DNA of 64,000 nt from Desulfobacteraceae bacterium (GTDB lineage: Bacteria > Desulfobacterota > Desulfobacteria > Desulfobacterales > Desulfobacteraceae), in contig JAAEMK010000497.1 of NCBI GenBank assembly GCA_024225635.1, positions 186,001 through 250,000 on the forward strand, written 5' to 3'. Position numbers and translations under genes: made by a program. The notes under the pieces are model-generated. The model ran no database searches and was not told the origin of the DNA. It saw only the letters and a list, made by a program, of their open reading frames with translations. Positions 27,705 through 36,311 of this stretch are shown here, in pieces. Each line of letters begins with the position of its first letter. Position 1 is the first letter of the stretch.

Positions 27705-30214
27705 AGGTTCTTTTTTTCAATGGACTGGTCGCTCTGAACCGTGAGGAGAAAGAGAGCGGTCGCCGCCACATAGGCCAGGCCGAAACAGGTGATGCCCCGG
27801 CTGATGCCCACGGTCATCATGAGCCACCCGAACAGGACAGGGCCGAGCATCTGGCCGATGCGGATGGTGGAGAGGAAAATCCCCATGCTGGTGCCGTCCC
27901 CAAGGTCGTGGGTGGCCTTGAATTTGAGGATATAGGAGCGCCTGGGGGCGCCGAAGCTGCCGGCAAGGCCCAGGGCGAATACGGCCACCCCAACGGCCAA
28001 AAGCCCGTCAAATACCTGGAAGATCAGGAAGCCCGCACCCCCAATAAGCCCGCTCAAAACCAGGGAGTGCTTCTCCTTGGAGGCTTTGATGAATCTGGTC
28101 AGGAAAGGCGCCACATAGATGAGGCAGATGCCGTAGATGATGTAGACCCGGCCGATGTTGGACTGGGAGGCGCCCAGGCCGTCCAGGTAGACCGGGCAGA
28201 AGTAGTTGAGAAACCCGACAACGGCCAGGGCGTAGGGTATGTTGCTGAACAGGACGAGACCGAGGATGTTCCGGTTGAAAAGAAACCGGACAAACAGGGT
28301 CAGCCTGGACCCTTGGGGCGCTTCAGGCCGGGGCGCCGATGGGGTCGTGGGCGCGTTGTTTTTTGCTGTTATCCCGGTTTTTTTCATGGCGGGCTTGAGG
28401 AAGAGGAAGGCGTACCCGATCACCGACAGGGCCGCAATGCCGCCCACCACAAACACGGGCCGGAACCCGAGCCGTTCGGCCAGCATGGCCCCGGCCGCCC
28501 CGCCGCAGATGTTGCCGGCATAGACCCCGGCAAAGAACTGGGCAAGGCCCCTGGCGTTGCTCTCCTTGTCGGTGCAGCCGATGACAAATCCCTGGCCAGC
28601 CATGAGGGCAAGTCCGTAGCCGAGCCCCACCACCCCCCTGGAGAGGATGAAGTGGACGGCATTGGGTGCAATGGCGGAGTAGAAAAAGCCCGCACCCACC
28701 AGGGAAAGGCCGATGATAAAGGGTTCGTGCCAGCCCCTCTTGTCAAGCCAGCTCCCGGCGAAGATGATGGCAAGGCCGGCAAAGGTCACCTCCATGGAGA
28801 TGGGCAGCCCCATGACCATGTCCCTGGAAAGGCCCAGCAGGGGCACGTAGAGATTTTTCATGTGAAGGGGCAGAAAGGAGATGGAGACGTTGATGCCAAA
28901 GAGAAAGATGAAGGCGGCGGGCCGCATGAGCCCGTAATGGATTTTCCGGGGCTGTCCGTTGGCCTCCATCTCCCTTTCCACAACGATGAAGATCAAAAGC
29001 AGCATGTCAAAGAGAAACAGAAGGGAGATGACCAGCACGGTCAACGAGTCCATTGCGGTCTCCTTGAGCTTTGCGTGGAGGTTGGCCCTGGATATCTCCG
29101 CCTCCAGGTGCCCTTGCAGGCGTCCATTCACGGTCAGGGGAAGGTCCATGCGAAAAGCCGGGTCCAGTTGGTCCAGGTGGTGGCGTACCCGGTCTGCCTC
29201 GCCTGTTTCAGCGTTCCGGAAGTCCAGGCTTTGCCCCGCGTCCGCCCCATAGAGAAGTGTTTTCTCCGGTAAGGAGATGGCAAGGGTGCCAAGCTCCGGG
29301 GATGCGGTGGTGATCTCGGCCAGCTTCTTGTCCATCTTGTTGAGCCGGTCCACCTTGATGCCCTTGCCAAGCAGGTAGCGGACGTCGTCCCTGACCAGGG
29401 AAAGGATGGTCAGGGCTTTGTCGTGGTTGATCTCAATAAAACTGTCTTTTACCGTGGCCATGTTGATGCCGGAGAAGAGCATCTGGGCCCCTCCGATGAT
29501 GAGAAACACCACAAGGAAGATCTTGTTCCTGGGAAACCTGCCTGAAGCGGGCATGCTCCGGACCACCCCGGAGACCAGCAGGAAGAGCAGGAGGCCGCCG
29601 CCCGCCATGATAACCGTGATGAGCCGGATGTTCTGATCCAGTACGGCCTTGAAAGCGTTTTTTACCCGGTGCCGGTCAAAGGTGATGTTGATGGTGGCCG
29701 CAAGGCTCCCATCGGGGTGTTCCACGGGAAGGACGATCCGGTATTCAGGGCCTTGCCGTTTGACCCGGAAGGGCTTGCCCGTTGGAGCGGGGTCCTTAAA
29801 GGAGAAAAGCTCGTCTTTGAGCATCACCCGCCCCACCAGGGCCTTGTCCGTGCTGTAGAGGATGGTGCCGTCCGGCAGTGCGATGAACACGTTGAGGTCT
29901 GCGTCGTCCGGGCCTGTCCTGTCCCCCCGGATGACGCTCGCCTTTACCAGGTGTTGCCTTGCGTTCTTGAGCAGCCGGTCCATGTTGACGAACTTGTCGA
30001 TTTTTTTACCGAACCCCATGGCCTTGGTCAGGCGCTGCTGCAGGTCCTGGCCCGTGGCGCTGTACTTGGAAACGATGGCATCGGCGTAGAGCTTTTCAAG
30101 GGACCCCAGGCTGAGCATGGCATTGAAGCCCAGGGCAAACAAAAGCAGGACAAGGGTGCTTGCGATTAGTTTGAATCGCAGGTTTTTTTTTCTCTGGGTT
30201 TTCATTTCAGGCAT
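27701..30214 (-). CDS. MFS transporter fused to two extracytoplasmic sensor domains
   Basis: 837 residues. TM about 13-33, a Cache-like domain about 40-190 (FIALPDGTILYSTDKALVG), TM pair about 197-250, a second similar domain about 255-385 (LAISLPEKTLLYGADAG), TM about 390-415, then a full twelve-helix MFS carrier from about 440 (SWLDKRGWHEP and RGVVGLGYGLALMAGQG loops). Sensor domains of this type normally sit on kinases or chemoreceptors. Here they sit on a transporter, implying ligand-gated transport or a transceptor. The next gene overlaps it by four bases. Confidence 0.85.
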   Translation of the reverse strand: MPEMKTQRKKNLRFKLIASTLVLLLFALGFNAMLSLGSLEKLYADAIVSKYSATGQDLQQRLTKAMGFGKKIDKFVNMDRLLKNARQHLVKASVIRGDRTGPDDADLNVFIALPDGTILYSTDKALVGRVMLKDELFSFKDPAPTGKPFRVKRQGPEYRIVLPVEHPDGSLAATINITFDRHRVKNAFKAVLDQNIRLITVIMAGGGLLLFLLVSGVVRSMPASGRFPRNKIFLVVFLIIGGAQMLFSGINMATVKDSFIEINHDKALTILSLVRDDVRYLLGKGIKVDRLNKMDKKLAEITTASPELGTLAISLPEKTLLYGADAGQSLDFRNAETGEADRVRHHLDQLDPAFRMDLPLTVNGRLQGHLEAEISRANLHAKLKETAMDSLTVLVISLLFLFDMLLLIFIVVEREMEANGQPRKIHYGLMRPAAFIFLFGINVSISFLPLHMKNLYVPLLGLSRDMVMGLPISMEVTFAGLAIIFAGSWLDKRGWHEPFIIGLSLVGAGFFYSAIAPNAVHFILSRGVVGLGYGLALMAGQGFVIGCTDKESNARGLAQFFAGVYAGNICGGAAGAMLAERLGFRPVFVVGGIAALSVIGYAFLFLKPAMKKTGITAKNNAPTTPSAPRPEAPQGSRLTLFVRFLFNRNILGLVLFSNIPYALAVVGFLNYFCPVYLDGLGASQSNIGRVYIIYGICLIYVAPFLTRFIKASKEKHSLVLSGLIGGAGFLIFQVFDGLLAVGVAVFALGLAGSFGAPRRSYILKFKATHDLGDGTSMGIFLSTIRIGQMLGPVLFGWLMMTVGISRGITCFGLAYVAATALFLLTVQSDQSIEKKNL

Positions 30215-30348
30215 GGAAACGATTTTTTCCCGTTGGCGTTATTTCAATAAGGGTTTCATACCATAGGCGATTCCCTATTTCAACATTACCGTGACTGCCG
30301 GATGCTTATCCGCCGGGTAGGGGGCAGGAAAACCGGCCCCAAAAAAAG

Positions 30349-30395
30349 AAGCGTGTGCCGGTACTCCGGGGGCCCAAAAGTGCCGTCACACGCTT
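30349..30395. terminator. Strong bidirectional intrinsic terminator
   Basis: AAGCGTGTG (30349-30357) pairs with CACACGCTT (30387-30395), and CGGTAC/GTGCCG extends the stem inward. A T-run follows on the plus strand and A7 (T-run on minus) precedes it. It closes the minus-strand remnant ending at 30435. Confidence 0.85.
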
Positions 30396-30434
30396 TTTTC
30401 CTGTCAATTGGATTGTGCCTGTCAATCGGGGCCG

Positions 30435-30590
30435 TTAAATCCGGTTGATCCTCTGCATGGTCTGGTGGTTTGCCTGCTCGATTTCGGACAGTCTGGCCCT
30501 GACATTGCGCATCATCTCCCGGGTGTTTTGGACCAGCAGGTCCGCGTCCTGGATGTGATACTTGATGTCAGCAGCCTGGGCCTCCTGGTT
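30435..30590 (-). pseudogene. C-terminal tail of a probable type III secretion translocator
   Basis: The last 51 or so residues of a minus-strand frame (DIKYHIQDADLLVQNTREMM onward) form a heptad-rich coiled coil ending in MQRINRI. No valid start exists. Upstream it fuses, out of frame, to a type III chaperone fragment. In YopB/YopD-type loci the chaperone is followed by the translocator genes, and their ends look like this. The assignment is therefore contextual. Confidence 0.45.
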
Positions 30591-30654
30591 TGTCCCGGGG
30601 GATAACGGGGCGATTCCCCGGGCTTGATCCGGCTGTATGGCGCCGTAACCGGGA

Positions 30655-30840
30655 TGGGCTCCCGGGCCCATGCCAGGGCGTTTTCCAGGCCGTCCAGGAC
30701 CTCGTCATACCGGGAAAGGGCAAGATGGCACTCTGCGGCGTGAACAGGGATCATGGGATCTTCGGATCCCAGGGCCGAGGCCATGGAATAGGCTGCAATG
30801 GCCCAATTCCAAACGGCATGGAAGGCGGCGGTCCGGAGCA
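30655..30840 (-). pseudogene. LcrH/SycD-type type III secretion chaperone fragment
   Basis: About 60 residues reading WAIAAYSMASALGSEDP and VHAAECHLALSRYDEV match the TPR region of LcrH/SycD/IpgC chaperones for translocators. The N-terminal 70 or so residues are missing, replaced at about 30840 by plus-strand sctO-like sequence. The C-terminus runs into an unrelated frame. The reading frame is open from 30973 to 30512, but only this middle part looks real. Confidence 0.65.
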
Positions 30841-30842
30841 CA

Positions 30843-30977
30843 GCCAAGATCCGGGAGCACCGGAAGCGTTTCATGGCGGCACGGAAAAAGGAGATCGAGG
30901 GATTCCAGGAAAAAGAGATGGAAGCGTTTATGGTACGGGACCGGGCAGGGGAAGCGGATGATGAAAATTTCAAATGA
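30843..30977 (+). pseudogene. SctO-like (YscO family) C-terminal fragment
   Basis: The plus-strand frame ending at TGA 30975-30977 reads KIREHRKRFMAARKKEIEGF and EKEMEAFMVRDRAGEADDEN. This is a charged helical tail with the Lys/Arg/Glu pattern of SctO stalk proteins. It has no start codon of its own and abuts the reversed chaperone fragment. Its end overlaps the start of the sctP-like frame, which is the normal sctO-sctP arrangement. Confidence 0.55.
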
Positions 30978-31203
30978 ACATCCTAAGGGGAAGATGGAAA
31001 CTGGGGGCCAGGCCGACAACCGCTCCAAGGCCGACCTGTCAGACCAGGCCCGGCTCTTTTCCGCCCTCATGGCGGGCCGGGGCAAGCCGGAACAGGAACC
31101 TGGAAATCCGGGCTGCTCCCAGGGCTCTGACCCGGGCCACTCCGACGGCCGTTCCAGGCAGCGACGGGACCTTGTGAATGAATGGGAGGAACAGGACGAT
31201 TGA
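30961..31203 (+). pseudogene. SctP-like needle-length regulator, truncated
   Basis: An 80-residue frame (an alternative ATG is at 30958) with DQARLFSALMAGRGKPEQEP, the N-terminal motif seen in SctP/HrpP proteins, followed by a Gly/Pro/Ser/Arg-rich linker. Full SctP proteins are usually 200-500 residues with a C-terminal substrate-switch domain, which is absent. It is probably a deletion remnant ending in an accidental stop. Confidence 0.5.
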
Positions 31204-31285
31204 TGTTTGCACTCGAATTGATGCCCGCCCTATCCCTTGTGATAAGAAACGGGCTCAAATCATATGTCATGGGCGATAACAGACA

Positions 31286-31924
31286 ATGGAGGCAATGTTG
31301 GCAACACCGGCGGTTTTGAAGCATCTGGATAGGGCCCAGGCCAGCTTGGGAAATCTTTTGTTCGGTACAGGCGAGCGCAGGGCAGGGTTCCTTTTGGGAA
31401 CAACGCGCTGCAATCTAACCTTCAAGCCCTTTGGTCGTAAGATCCGGGAATCGGCGGTCCTCTCCATAACCGTGGACGGCCTTGGATTCGAGGTGATCGT
31501 GCCGGGAGTTTTTTTCATGGAAAACCTTCCCGGGTTTCCAGGGGACGAGGCCCTGGCCGATCTTCCCCCGGAGCTTGGGAATGCCCTGGTGGAGGTGGCC
31601 CTGGAGGAAATTCTGGACGCCTTTGACGCCTGGGCCGACACCCGCTCGTCGGTCACAGGGTATGGGCTTGATCCCTCCGGCCCGGATGAACGGGCCGACC
31701 GGGTTCGCCTGAACCTGGACCTTGCCCGGGAGGGGGGGGACCGGATTTTCCCCGTCTGCCTGATCTTTGTGGTGATCGATCTTGTCATCTCCAACATCCT
31801 GCTGGCCATGGGCATGATGATGGTCTCCCCCATGACCATCTCCCTTCCCTTTAAACTATTGCTGTTTGTCCTCATCGAAGGGTGGGCCCGGCTGATCCAC
31901 GGCCTGGTGCTCACGTACAGGTAA
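31286..31924 (+). pseudogene. SctQ::SctR deletion chimera (type III secretion)
   Basis: 212 residues. The first 157 or so look like the N-terminal part of the cytoplasmic ring protein SctQ (LPPELGNALVEVALEEILDA). From LIFVVIDLVISNILLAMGMM the sequence becomes the C-terminal 55 residues of export-gate protein SctR (SPMTISLPFKLLLFVLIEGW). The SctQ C-terminal SPOA domains and about 160 residues of SctR are missing. The join near base 31757 keeps the frame, so one deletion explains it. The next gene, sctS, is in its normal place. Confidence 0.8.
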
Positions 31925-31928
31925 GCCC

Positions 31929-32198
31929 ATGATCGATCCCCTGCTCATCCGGTTCACGGTCAAGGCCCTGATCCTCATCCTGATGCTGTCGCTGCCGCCC
32001 ATCATCGTGGCCGCGGTCACCGGCATCCTGGTCAGCCTGTTCCAGGCCGTCACCCAGGTCCAGGAGCAGACCATCTCCTTTGCCGTGAAGCTTGTGGCCG
32101 TGATCATCACCATCATGCTCACTTCCCGCTGGATCGGCGGGGAGATCTTAAGCTATGCCGTCAACATCTACGACACGTTTCCCGTGATCCTGAAATGA
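31929..32198 (+). CDS. sctS: SctS-like type III secretion export-gate protein
   Basis: 89 residues with two membrane helices, the normal size of SctS/FliQ. The motif ILVSLFQAVTQVQEQTISFA is the hallmark of the family, and the gene lies between sctR and sctT sequence as usual. This is the only gene of the locus that looks intact, though its partners are broken. The start ATG is five bases after the chimera's stop. Confidence 0.88.
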   Translation: MIDPLLIRFTVKALILILMLSLPPIIVAAVTGILVSLFQAVTQVQEQTISFAVKLVAVIITIMLTSRWIGGEILSYAVNIYDTFPVILK

Positions 32199-33475
32199 TC
32201 GAAATCACCGAATACAAGCATGTGATCCTCACCATCACCGTGTGCCTGCCCCGGATGCTCACCGCCTTTGCCGTGATCCCCTTTCTGGGCGGGCAGGTGA
32301 TCAACGGGCTTGTGAGAAACAGCATCCTTTTAAGCTACATGCTGGTCCTCTATCCCATGCTGGCCCCCACCATCCCGGCGGATCTCGAGATCTCCTTCTC
32401 CCTGGTGGCCGTGCTGTTCAAGGAGATCGTCATCGGCATGCTCATCGGGTTCTTTGCCGGGATTCTTTTTTGGGTGGCCCAGGGGGTGGGGTATTTCATC
32501 GATAACCAGCGGGGGGCCTCCATGGCCGCCATCATCGTGGGCATATACGCCTTTATCTGGATATTCTGGGACTTCTACAGGGAGGAGTTCAAGGAGCTGA
32601 TGCTTCTTCCCGCAGCCTGCTATGGCATGCCTTTTAAGGAGGCCCTCACCGTTGTCCTTAACGGCGCGCTGACCCGGTTTATTTCTCTGTCGGCCCCGAT
32701 TGTGGGGCTTGCCATGGTCCTGGGGCTTGTTTCCAATTACGCCCAGGTCGGCGTCCTCTTCTCCTTTGAGGCCATTAAGCCGGACCTTAACAAGATCAAT
32801 CCCACCGAGGGCGTAAAAAAGATCTTCTCCATGAATAACCTCATGGAACTTGTCAAGTCCATGGTCAAGATCCTGTTTTTGGGATATCTCGTCTACAAGG
32901 TGATCCGGGGGGCCATCGATCCGTTGACCCGGATTCCCCTGGGCGGGATCGACCAGGCGTTGGCGCTCCTTGGCTCAATCACCCAAAAGATCGCCGTATT
33001 CTCCGCCGGGGCCTTTATCCTGGTGGCGGTGGCGGATTACTTTCTGCAAAGGTTCCAGCACACAAGGAAACTGAAGATGACCAAGGATGAGGTGAAAAAG
33101 GAACACAAGGAGATGGAGGGGGACCCCATCATCAAGGGCAAGCGCAAGCAACTCCACAGGGAGCTTGCCATGAACGACGCCGTGGAGAGATCAAGAAAGG
33201 CCGGCGTCATCGTCACCAACCCCACCCGGCTGGCCATTGCCCTTTACTACGACAAGGAGGAAGGCAAGCTGCCCCTGATCCTGGCCAAGGGCGAGAACCT
33301 GCTTGCCAAACGCATTGTGGAGGTGGCCAGGGAGGAGGGGATTCCCGTTATGCAGAACATCCCCCTTGCAAGGAACCTGTTCGAGCACGGCCGGGCGGAG
33401 CAGTACATCCCCTCGGATCTCATCGAGCCCGTGGTCGAGGTGCTGCGCTGGGTCCGGCAGGTGACACAAGGATAA
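32195..33475 (+). pseudogene. SctT::SctU deletion chimera with an altered NPTH site
   Basis: 426 residues. Residues 1-110 are the N-terminal part of SctT (PRMLTAFAVIPFLGGQVING, GYFIDNQRGASMA). From about 111 the sequence is SctU lacking its first helix or two (EEFKELMLLPAACYG), then the cytoplasmic domain. The autocleavage motif reads NPTR (near residue 342) instead of NPTH. About 150 residues of SctT are lost. Full-length FliR-FlhB fusions exist in clostridia, but those keep both proteins whole. The start overlaps sctS by four bases. Confidence 0.8.
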
Positions 33476-33479
33476 ATCC

Positions 33480-34304
33480 CTATTGTCTTGCAAGCCGTAT
33501 GTTGGAAACCGTTTTTTCCCCTGTGGAACGATGGGGGTTGATATCAAGGCCCCCCCGCCGGGTAAACCGGGCATTCACCGTAAGCCTCTCCGGTTGGCAT
33601 TGGTTCAGGATATCCATGAATATGCGTTCAACGCAATTCTCGTGGAAGCCGGTATGCTGTCGAAAAGAAACGATGTAGCGAAGCAGGCCCCCATGGTCGA
33701 TGGCCTTGCCTGAATACCCGATCATCACCGTTGCCCAGTCGGGCTGGCCGGTCACCGGGCAGTTGGTTCGCAACAGGTGGGAGTAAAGCTGTTCTTCGGC
33801 CTTGCCGGCACCCGTGGTCAGGTACGCTGGTTCACGGGCGTAGGTGTCCATCTCAATGTCCGGGCCGTCCAGGCTCTTGCCATGGGGGGCGTGGATCTGC
33901 ATCTTTTCAAATTCTTCGGGCATCAGGAGTTTTACCGCCACCCGGGCGCCGCTGGCAGCGCTAAGGTCTTTCCGGATGGTCTCGGCAACGGTTCCAGGCG
34001 TGTCGAAACGGGTCTGATTAAAGGAATTCAGGTAGAGCTTCAGGGATTTTGATTCGACAATGTGCTCGCTTGTGCAGGGGAATGAAAATTTCCCCATGGC
34101 GACACAGGGCTTTCCCTTTGGAGTAAGCCAGGAGAGTTCGTAGGCGTTCCAGATGTCTTCCCCATGAAAGGGAAGGGATGCGCCGATCCCCAGGTCTTTT
34201 CGGGACTCTTTTCTTGGTACGGGAAAGAGATGGGTGGGATCGTAGGTTTCACTGTGGCCCACTTTTTTGCCCAGGGGGATGGTTTTATTCAAGTTCTCTT
34301 CCAT
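33480..34304 (-). CDS. queF: NADPH-dependent preQ0 reductase (bimodular QueF)
   Basis: 274 residues; start chosen at 34304 behind GGAAGG, just after queC. It reduces 7-cyano-7-deazaguanine to preQ1 for queuosine. The long two-domain form is shown by ESKSLKLYLNSFNQT in the first half and LRTNCPVTGQPDWA (catalytic Cys) in the second. Last gene of the queD-E-C-F unit. Confidence 0.93.
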   Translation of the reverse strand: MEENLNKTIPLGKKVGHSETYDPTHLFPVPRKESRKDLGIGASLPFHGEDIWNAYELSWLTPKGKPCVAMGKFSFPCTSEHIVESKSLKLYLNSFNQTRFDTPGTVAETIRKDLSAASGARVAVKLLMPEEFEKMQIHAPHGKSLDGPDIEMDTYAREPAYLTTGAGKAEEQLYSHLLRTNCPVTGQPDWATVMIGYSGKAIDHGGLLRYIVSFRQHTGFHENCVERIFMDILNQCQPERLTVNARFTRRGGLDINPHRSTGEKTVSNIRLARQ

Positions 34305-34317
34305 GGGTATATCCTTC

Positions 34318-34977
34318 CTATACCAGATAGGTGGTAACATCGAGACCCTGGTCATATCGCAGGGCATGTTTTCGCTCATCACAGGCCCCGCAGGTGCCGC
34401 AGTGGTGCTCGCCGCCCTTGTAGCAGGTCCATGTCTTTTTGAAATCGAGTCCCAGGGTCCTGCCAAGGTCGCCGATATCCCTTTTATCCATATTGGAAAA
34501 GGGGAACCGGATCTTTACCTGTCCGTCCGTTCCAAGATCAACGGCCCTGGCAAAGGCCTGGTTGAATTCGGGCCGGCAGTCGGGGTAGATATGATGATCC
34601 CCGGCATGGGAGCCCAGCAACACTTCTCCGGCCTCGACGGATTCGGCATACCCGGCCGCAATGGAGAGCATGATGCCGTTTCTGAAGGGCACCACCGTGC
34701 TTTTCATGTTGGCTTCCATGTAGGCGCCGTCGGGAATCGCTTCCCCGCTCGAGAGAAGGCTGGAGGAGAAAAGCTCATTGATGAACGGCAGCCGGATCAC
34801 CTGGTGCTTCACGCCATACGCTTCACACAGGTTTGCCGCCATGGGAAGTTCCCGGTCATTGTGTTTTGAACCGTAATCAAAACTGACCGCTTCAACGGTT
34901 TTTCCCTGGGAAAGGGTGTGGGCCAGCAGCACGGCCGAATCCATGCCGCCGGACAATACGATGACCGAATCGATCAT
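34318..34977 (-). CDS. queC: 7-cyano-7-deazaguanine (preQ0) synthase
   Basis: 219 residues. The PP-loop SGGMDSAVLLA binds ATP, and the C-terminal zinc site CYKGGEHHCGTCGACDER is complete. It converts 7-carboxy-7-deazaguanine with ammonia to preQ0. It begins one base after queE ends, within the operon. Confidence 0.94.
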   Translation of the reverse strand: MIDSVIVLSGGMDSAVLLAHTLSQGKTVEAVSFDYGSKHNDRELPMAANLCEAYGVKHQVIRLPFINELFSSSLLSSGEAIPDGAYMEANMKSTVVPFRNGIMLSIAAGYAESVEAGEVLLGSHAGDHHIYPDCRPEFNQAFARAVDLGTDGQVKIRFPFSNMDKRDIGDLGRTLGLDFKKTWTCYKGGEHHCGTCGACDERKHALRYDQGLDVTTYLV

Positions 34978-34978
34978 G

Positions 34979-35638
34979 CTAAACTCCTTGTTGGTTGTTG
35001 AAAAAAAGGGTGTGAAGCCGGGGGGAGAAATTAAAGCGGTTTTTTACGCAAAACTCCCACAGGCCGGGTGACAACGCCAGCTGATCCGTTCCATGGTCGC
35101 CCAGGGGCATGATCCATACCCGGTTTGGGGAAAGGCCCTGGTCTTTCACAAACCTTTCCACACCGGCGAGATCCTCCCTGACGACAAATTTGAAACAATC
35201 CGCCCGCTGATTGTTGTCCTGAACATAATGCCAGCGGCCGTCCAGGTATTTGGGGGAGCAGACCTTGAACCCTTTGGATTCAGCCGGTATCAGGACCTTG
35301 CCGCTGGTTTCGTACTGAACCGTGAGCCCTTTTTTGATGAGACGGTCTTCCAGATGATTCAAGCCGGAGGCCCATTGAAGCAGGGGTTCGCCGCCGGTGA
35401 TCACCACCAGGTCGTTGCCAAGGCCGCAGACCTTGTCCGCCACCCAGGTTACGGGCATGGATTCACCCGGGCCCCAGGCATGTTTGGTGTCACACCAGGG
35501 GCAAAGGGGTTTTACACAGCCGCTGAGCCTCACAAAAGCGGCGGGCCGCCCCATGAAGGGGCCTTCCCCCTGGATCGATGTAAAGATCTCCGTGACATCA
35601 AGGGACATATAATGGCTGTCGCGGGGACTCTCAGGCAT
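34979..35638 (-). CDS. queE: 7-carboxy-7-deazaguanine synthase (radical SAM)
   Basis: 219 residues. TSIQGEGPFMGRPAAFVRL begins the family core, and the cluster motif is CVKPLCPWC, with four residues between the first two cysteines rather than three. VITGGEPLLQ is the SAM-binding GGE. The ATG at 35638 is preceded by GGAGGTGA inside the end of queD, so that start is preferred over 35608. Confidence 0.92.
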   Translation of the reverse strand: MPESPRDSHYMSLDVTEIFTSIQGEGPFMGRPAAFVRLSGCVKPLCPWCDTKHAWGPGESMPVTWVADKVCGLGNDLVVITGGEPLLQWASGLNHLEDRLIKKGLTVQYETSGKVLIPAESKGFKVCSPKYLDGRWHYVQDNNQRADCFKFVVREDLAGVERFVKDQGLSPNRVWIMPLGDHGTDQLALSPGLWEFCVKNRFNFSPRLHTLFFNNQQGV

Positions 35639-36035
35639 TATGGGTCACCTCCGCCCAGGAATCCGGGGTCTCATAGAGGCGCACCCGGGTGACGGTGATG
35701 CCCTTTTCTTCCAGGCGGGCGGAAAGTTCCTCAAACATATGGAGGGCCATATTCTCCGCCGTGGTGGGCAGGTCCCTGTATTCCTCAAGGTCGTTGAGGC
35801 AGGCGTGGTCATACCGCGAAATGATCCTGTCCACAACGAGCTGCTTTAGATCGGTGAAGTTGATGATCATGCCGGTTGCCTGAACCTTGCCGGAAACCGT
35901 GACCTGGAGGCGGTAGGTGTGTCCGTGGAAATCACTGCATTTGCCGTAGATCCCACGGTTTTCTTCTTCTGTGAGATCCTTCAGATACAGCCTGTGGGCC
36001 GCATCAAATCTGAATTCTTTGGTAATTGTAAGCAT
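35631..36035 (-). CDS. queD: 6-carboxy-5,6,7,8-tetrahydropterin synthase
   Basis: About 134 residues from the ATG at 36035 (weak AAGGTGG in front; a longer frame reaches 36059 without a ribosome site). FDAAHRL and DFHGHTYRLQV give the zinc-binding His residues, and the C-terminal RLYETPDSWAEV is conserved. First gene of the preQ0 operon. GTP cyclohydrolase FolE, needed for the first step, is not in the window. Confidence 0.93.
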   Translation of the reverse strand: MLTITKEFRFDAAHRLYLKDLTEEENRGIYGKCSDFHGHTYRLQVTVSGKVQATGMIINFTDLKQLVVDRIISRYDHACLNDLEEYRDLPTTAENMALHMFEELSARLEEKGITVTRVRLYETPDSWAEVTHNA

Positions 36036-36248
36036 AGCCACCTTTGCATGCTGTTCCATATCCGCAGCATACTTTTAATTAATATAGTGAGGGAGAATTT
36101 ATAGGGCGGGATTCCACTCGTCCGCCAAAGAAGCACAAACAGGAATTATACACCTTTCCCGGCCGGGATCAACCCTGGGGTCATAAAAATGTTGAAACAT
36201 GGGATTTAAATGTGAGTGGGATGCCGGGAGGGGGGAAACTAAAAAAAA

Positions 36249-36279
36249 GCATCCCCAGGCAAGCGGGCCCTGGGGATGC
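36249..36279 (-). terminator. Strong terminator of the quaternary-amine transporter operon
   Basis: GCATCCCCAGG (36249-36259) pairs perfectly with CCTGGGGATGC (36269-36279). On the minus strand the stem is followed by a run of eight T (A-run at 36241-36248). It ends the operon whose last gene stops at 36312. The rest of 36036-36311 shows no gene. Confidence 0.9.
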
Positions 36280-36311
36280 GGGAAGAAAAGTGGGGAAGAT
36301 ATGTTATGTGA

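Noticed and set aside
27557-29272. Long plus-strand open frame opposite the sensor-MFS gene
   Set aside because: It is the mirror of a strongly supported membrane-protein gene, with low-complexity Gly/Asp/His-rich composition and no family features.
32195-33475. Natural full-length SctT-SctU (FliR-FlhB-type) fusion
   Set aside because: Known FliR-FlhB fusions keep both proteins whole at over 600 residues. Here both partners lack large essential parts, so deletion is the better explanation.
36036-36200. PreQ1 riboswitch upstream of queD
   Set aside because: The minus-strand leader has neither the preQ1-I hairpin with an A-rich tail nor any clear pseudoknot partner.
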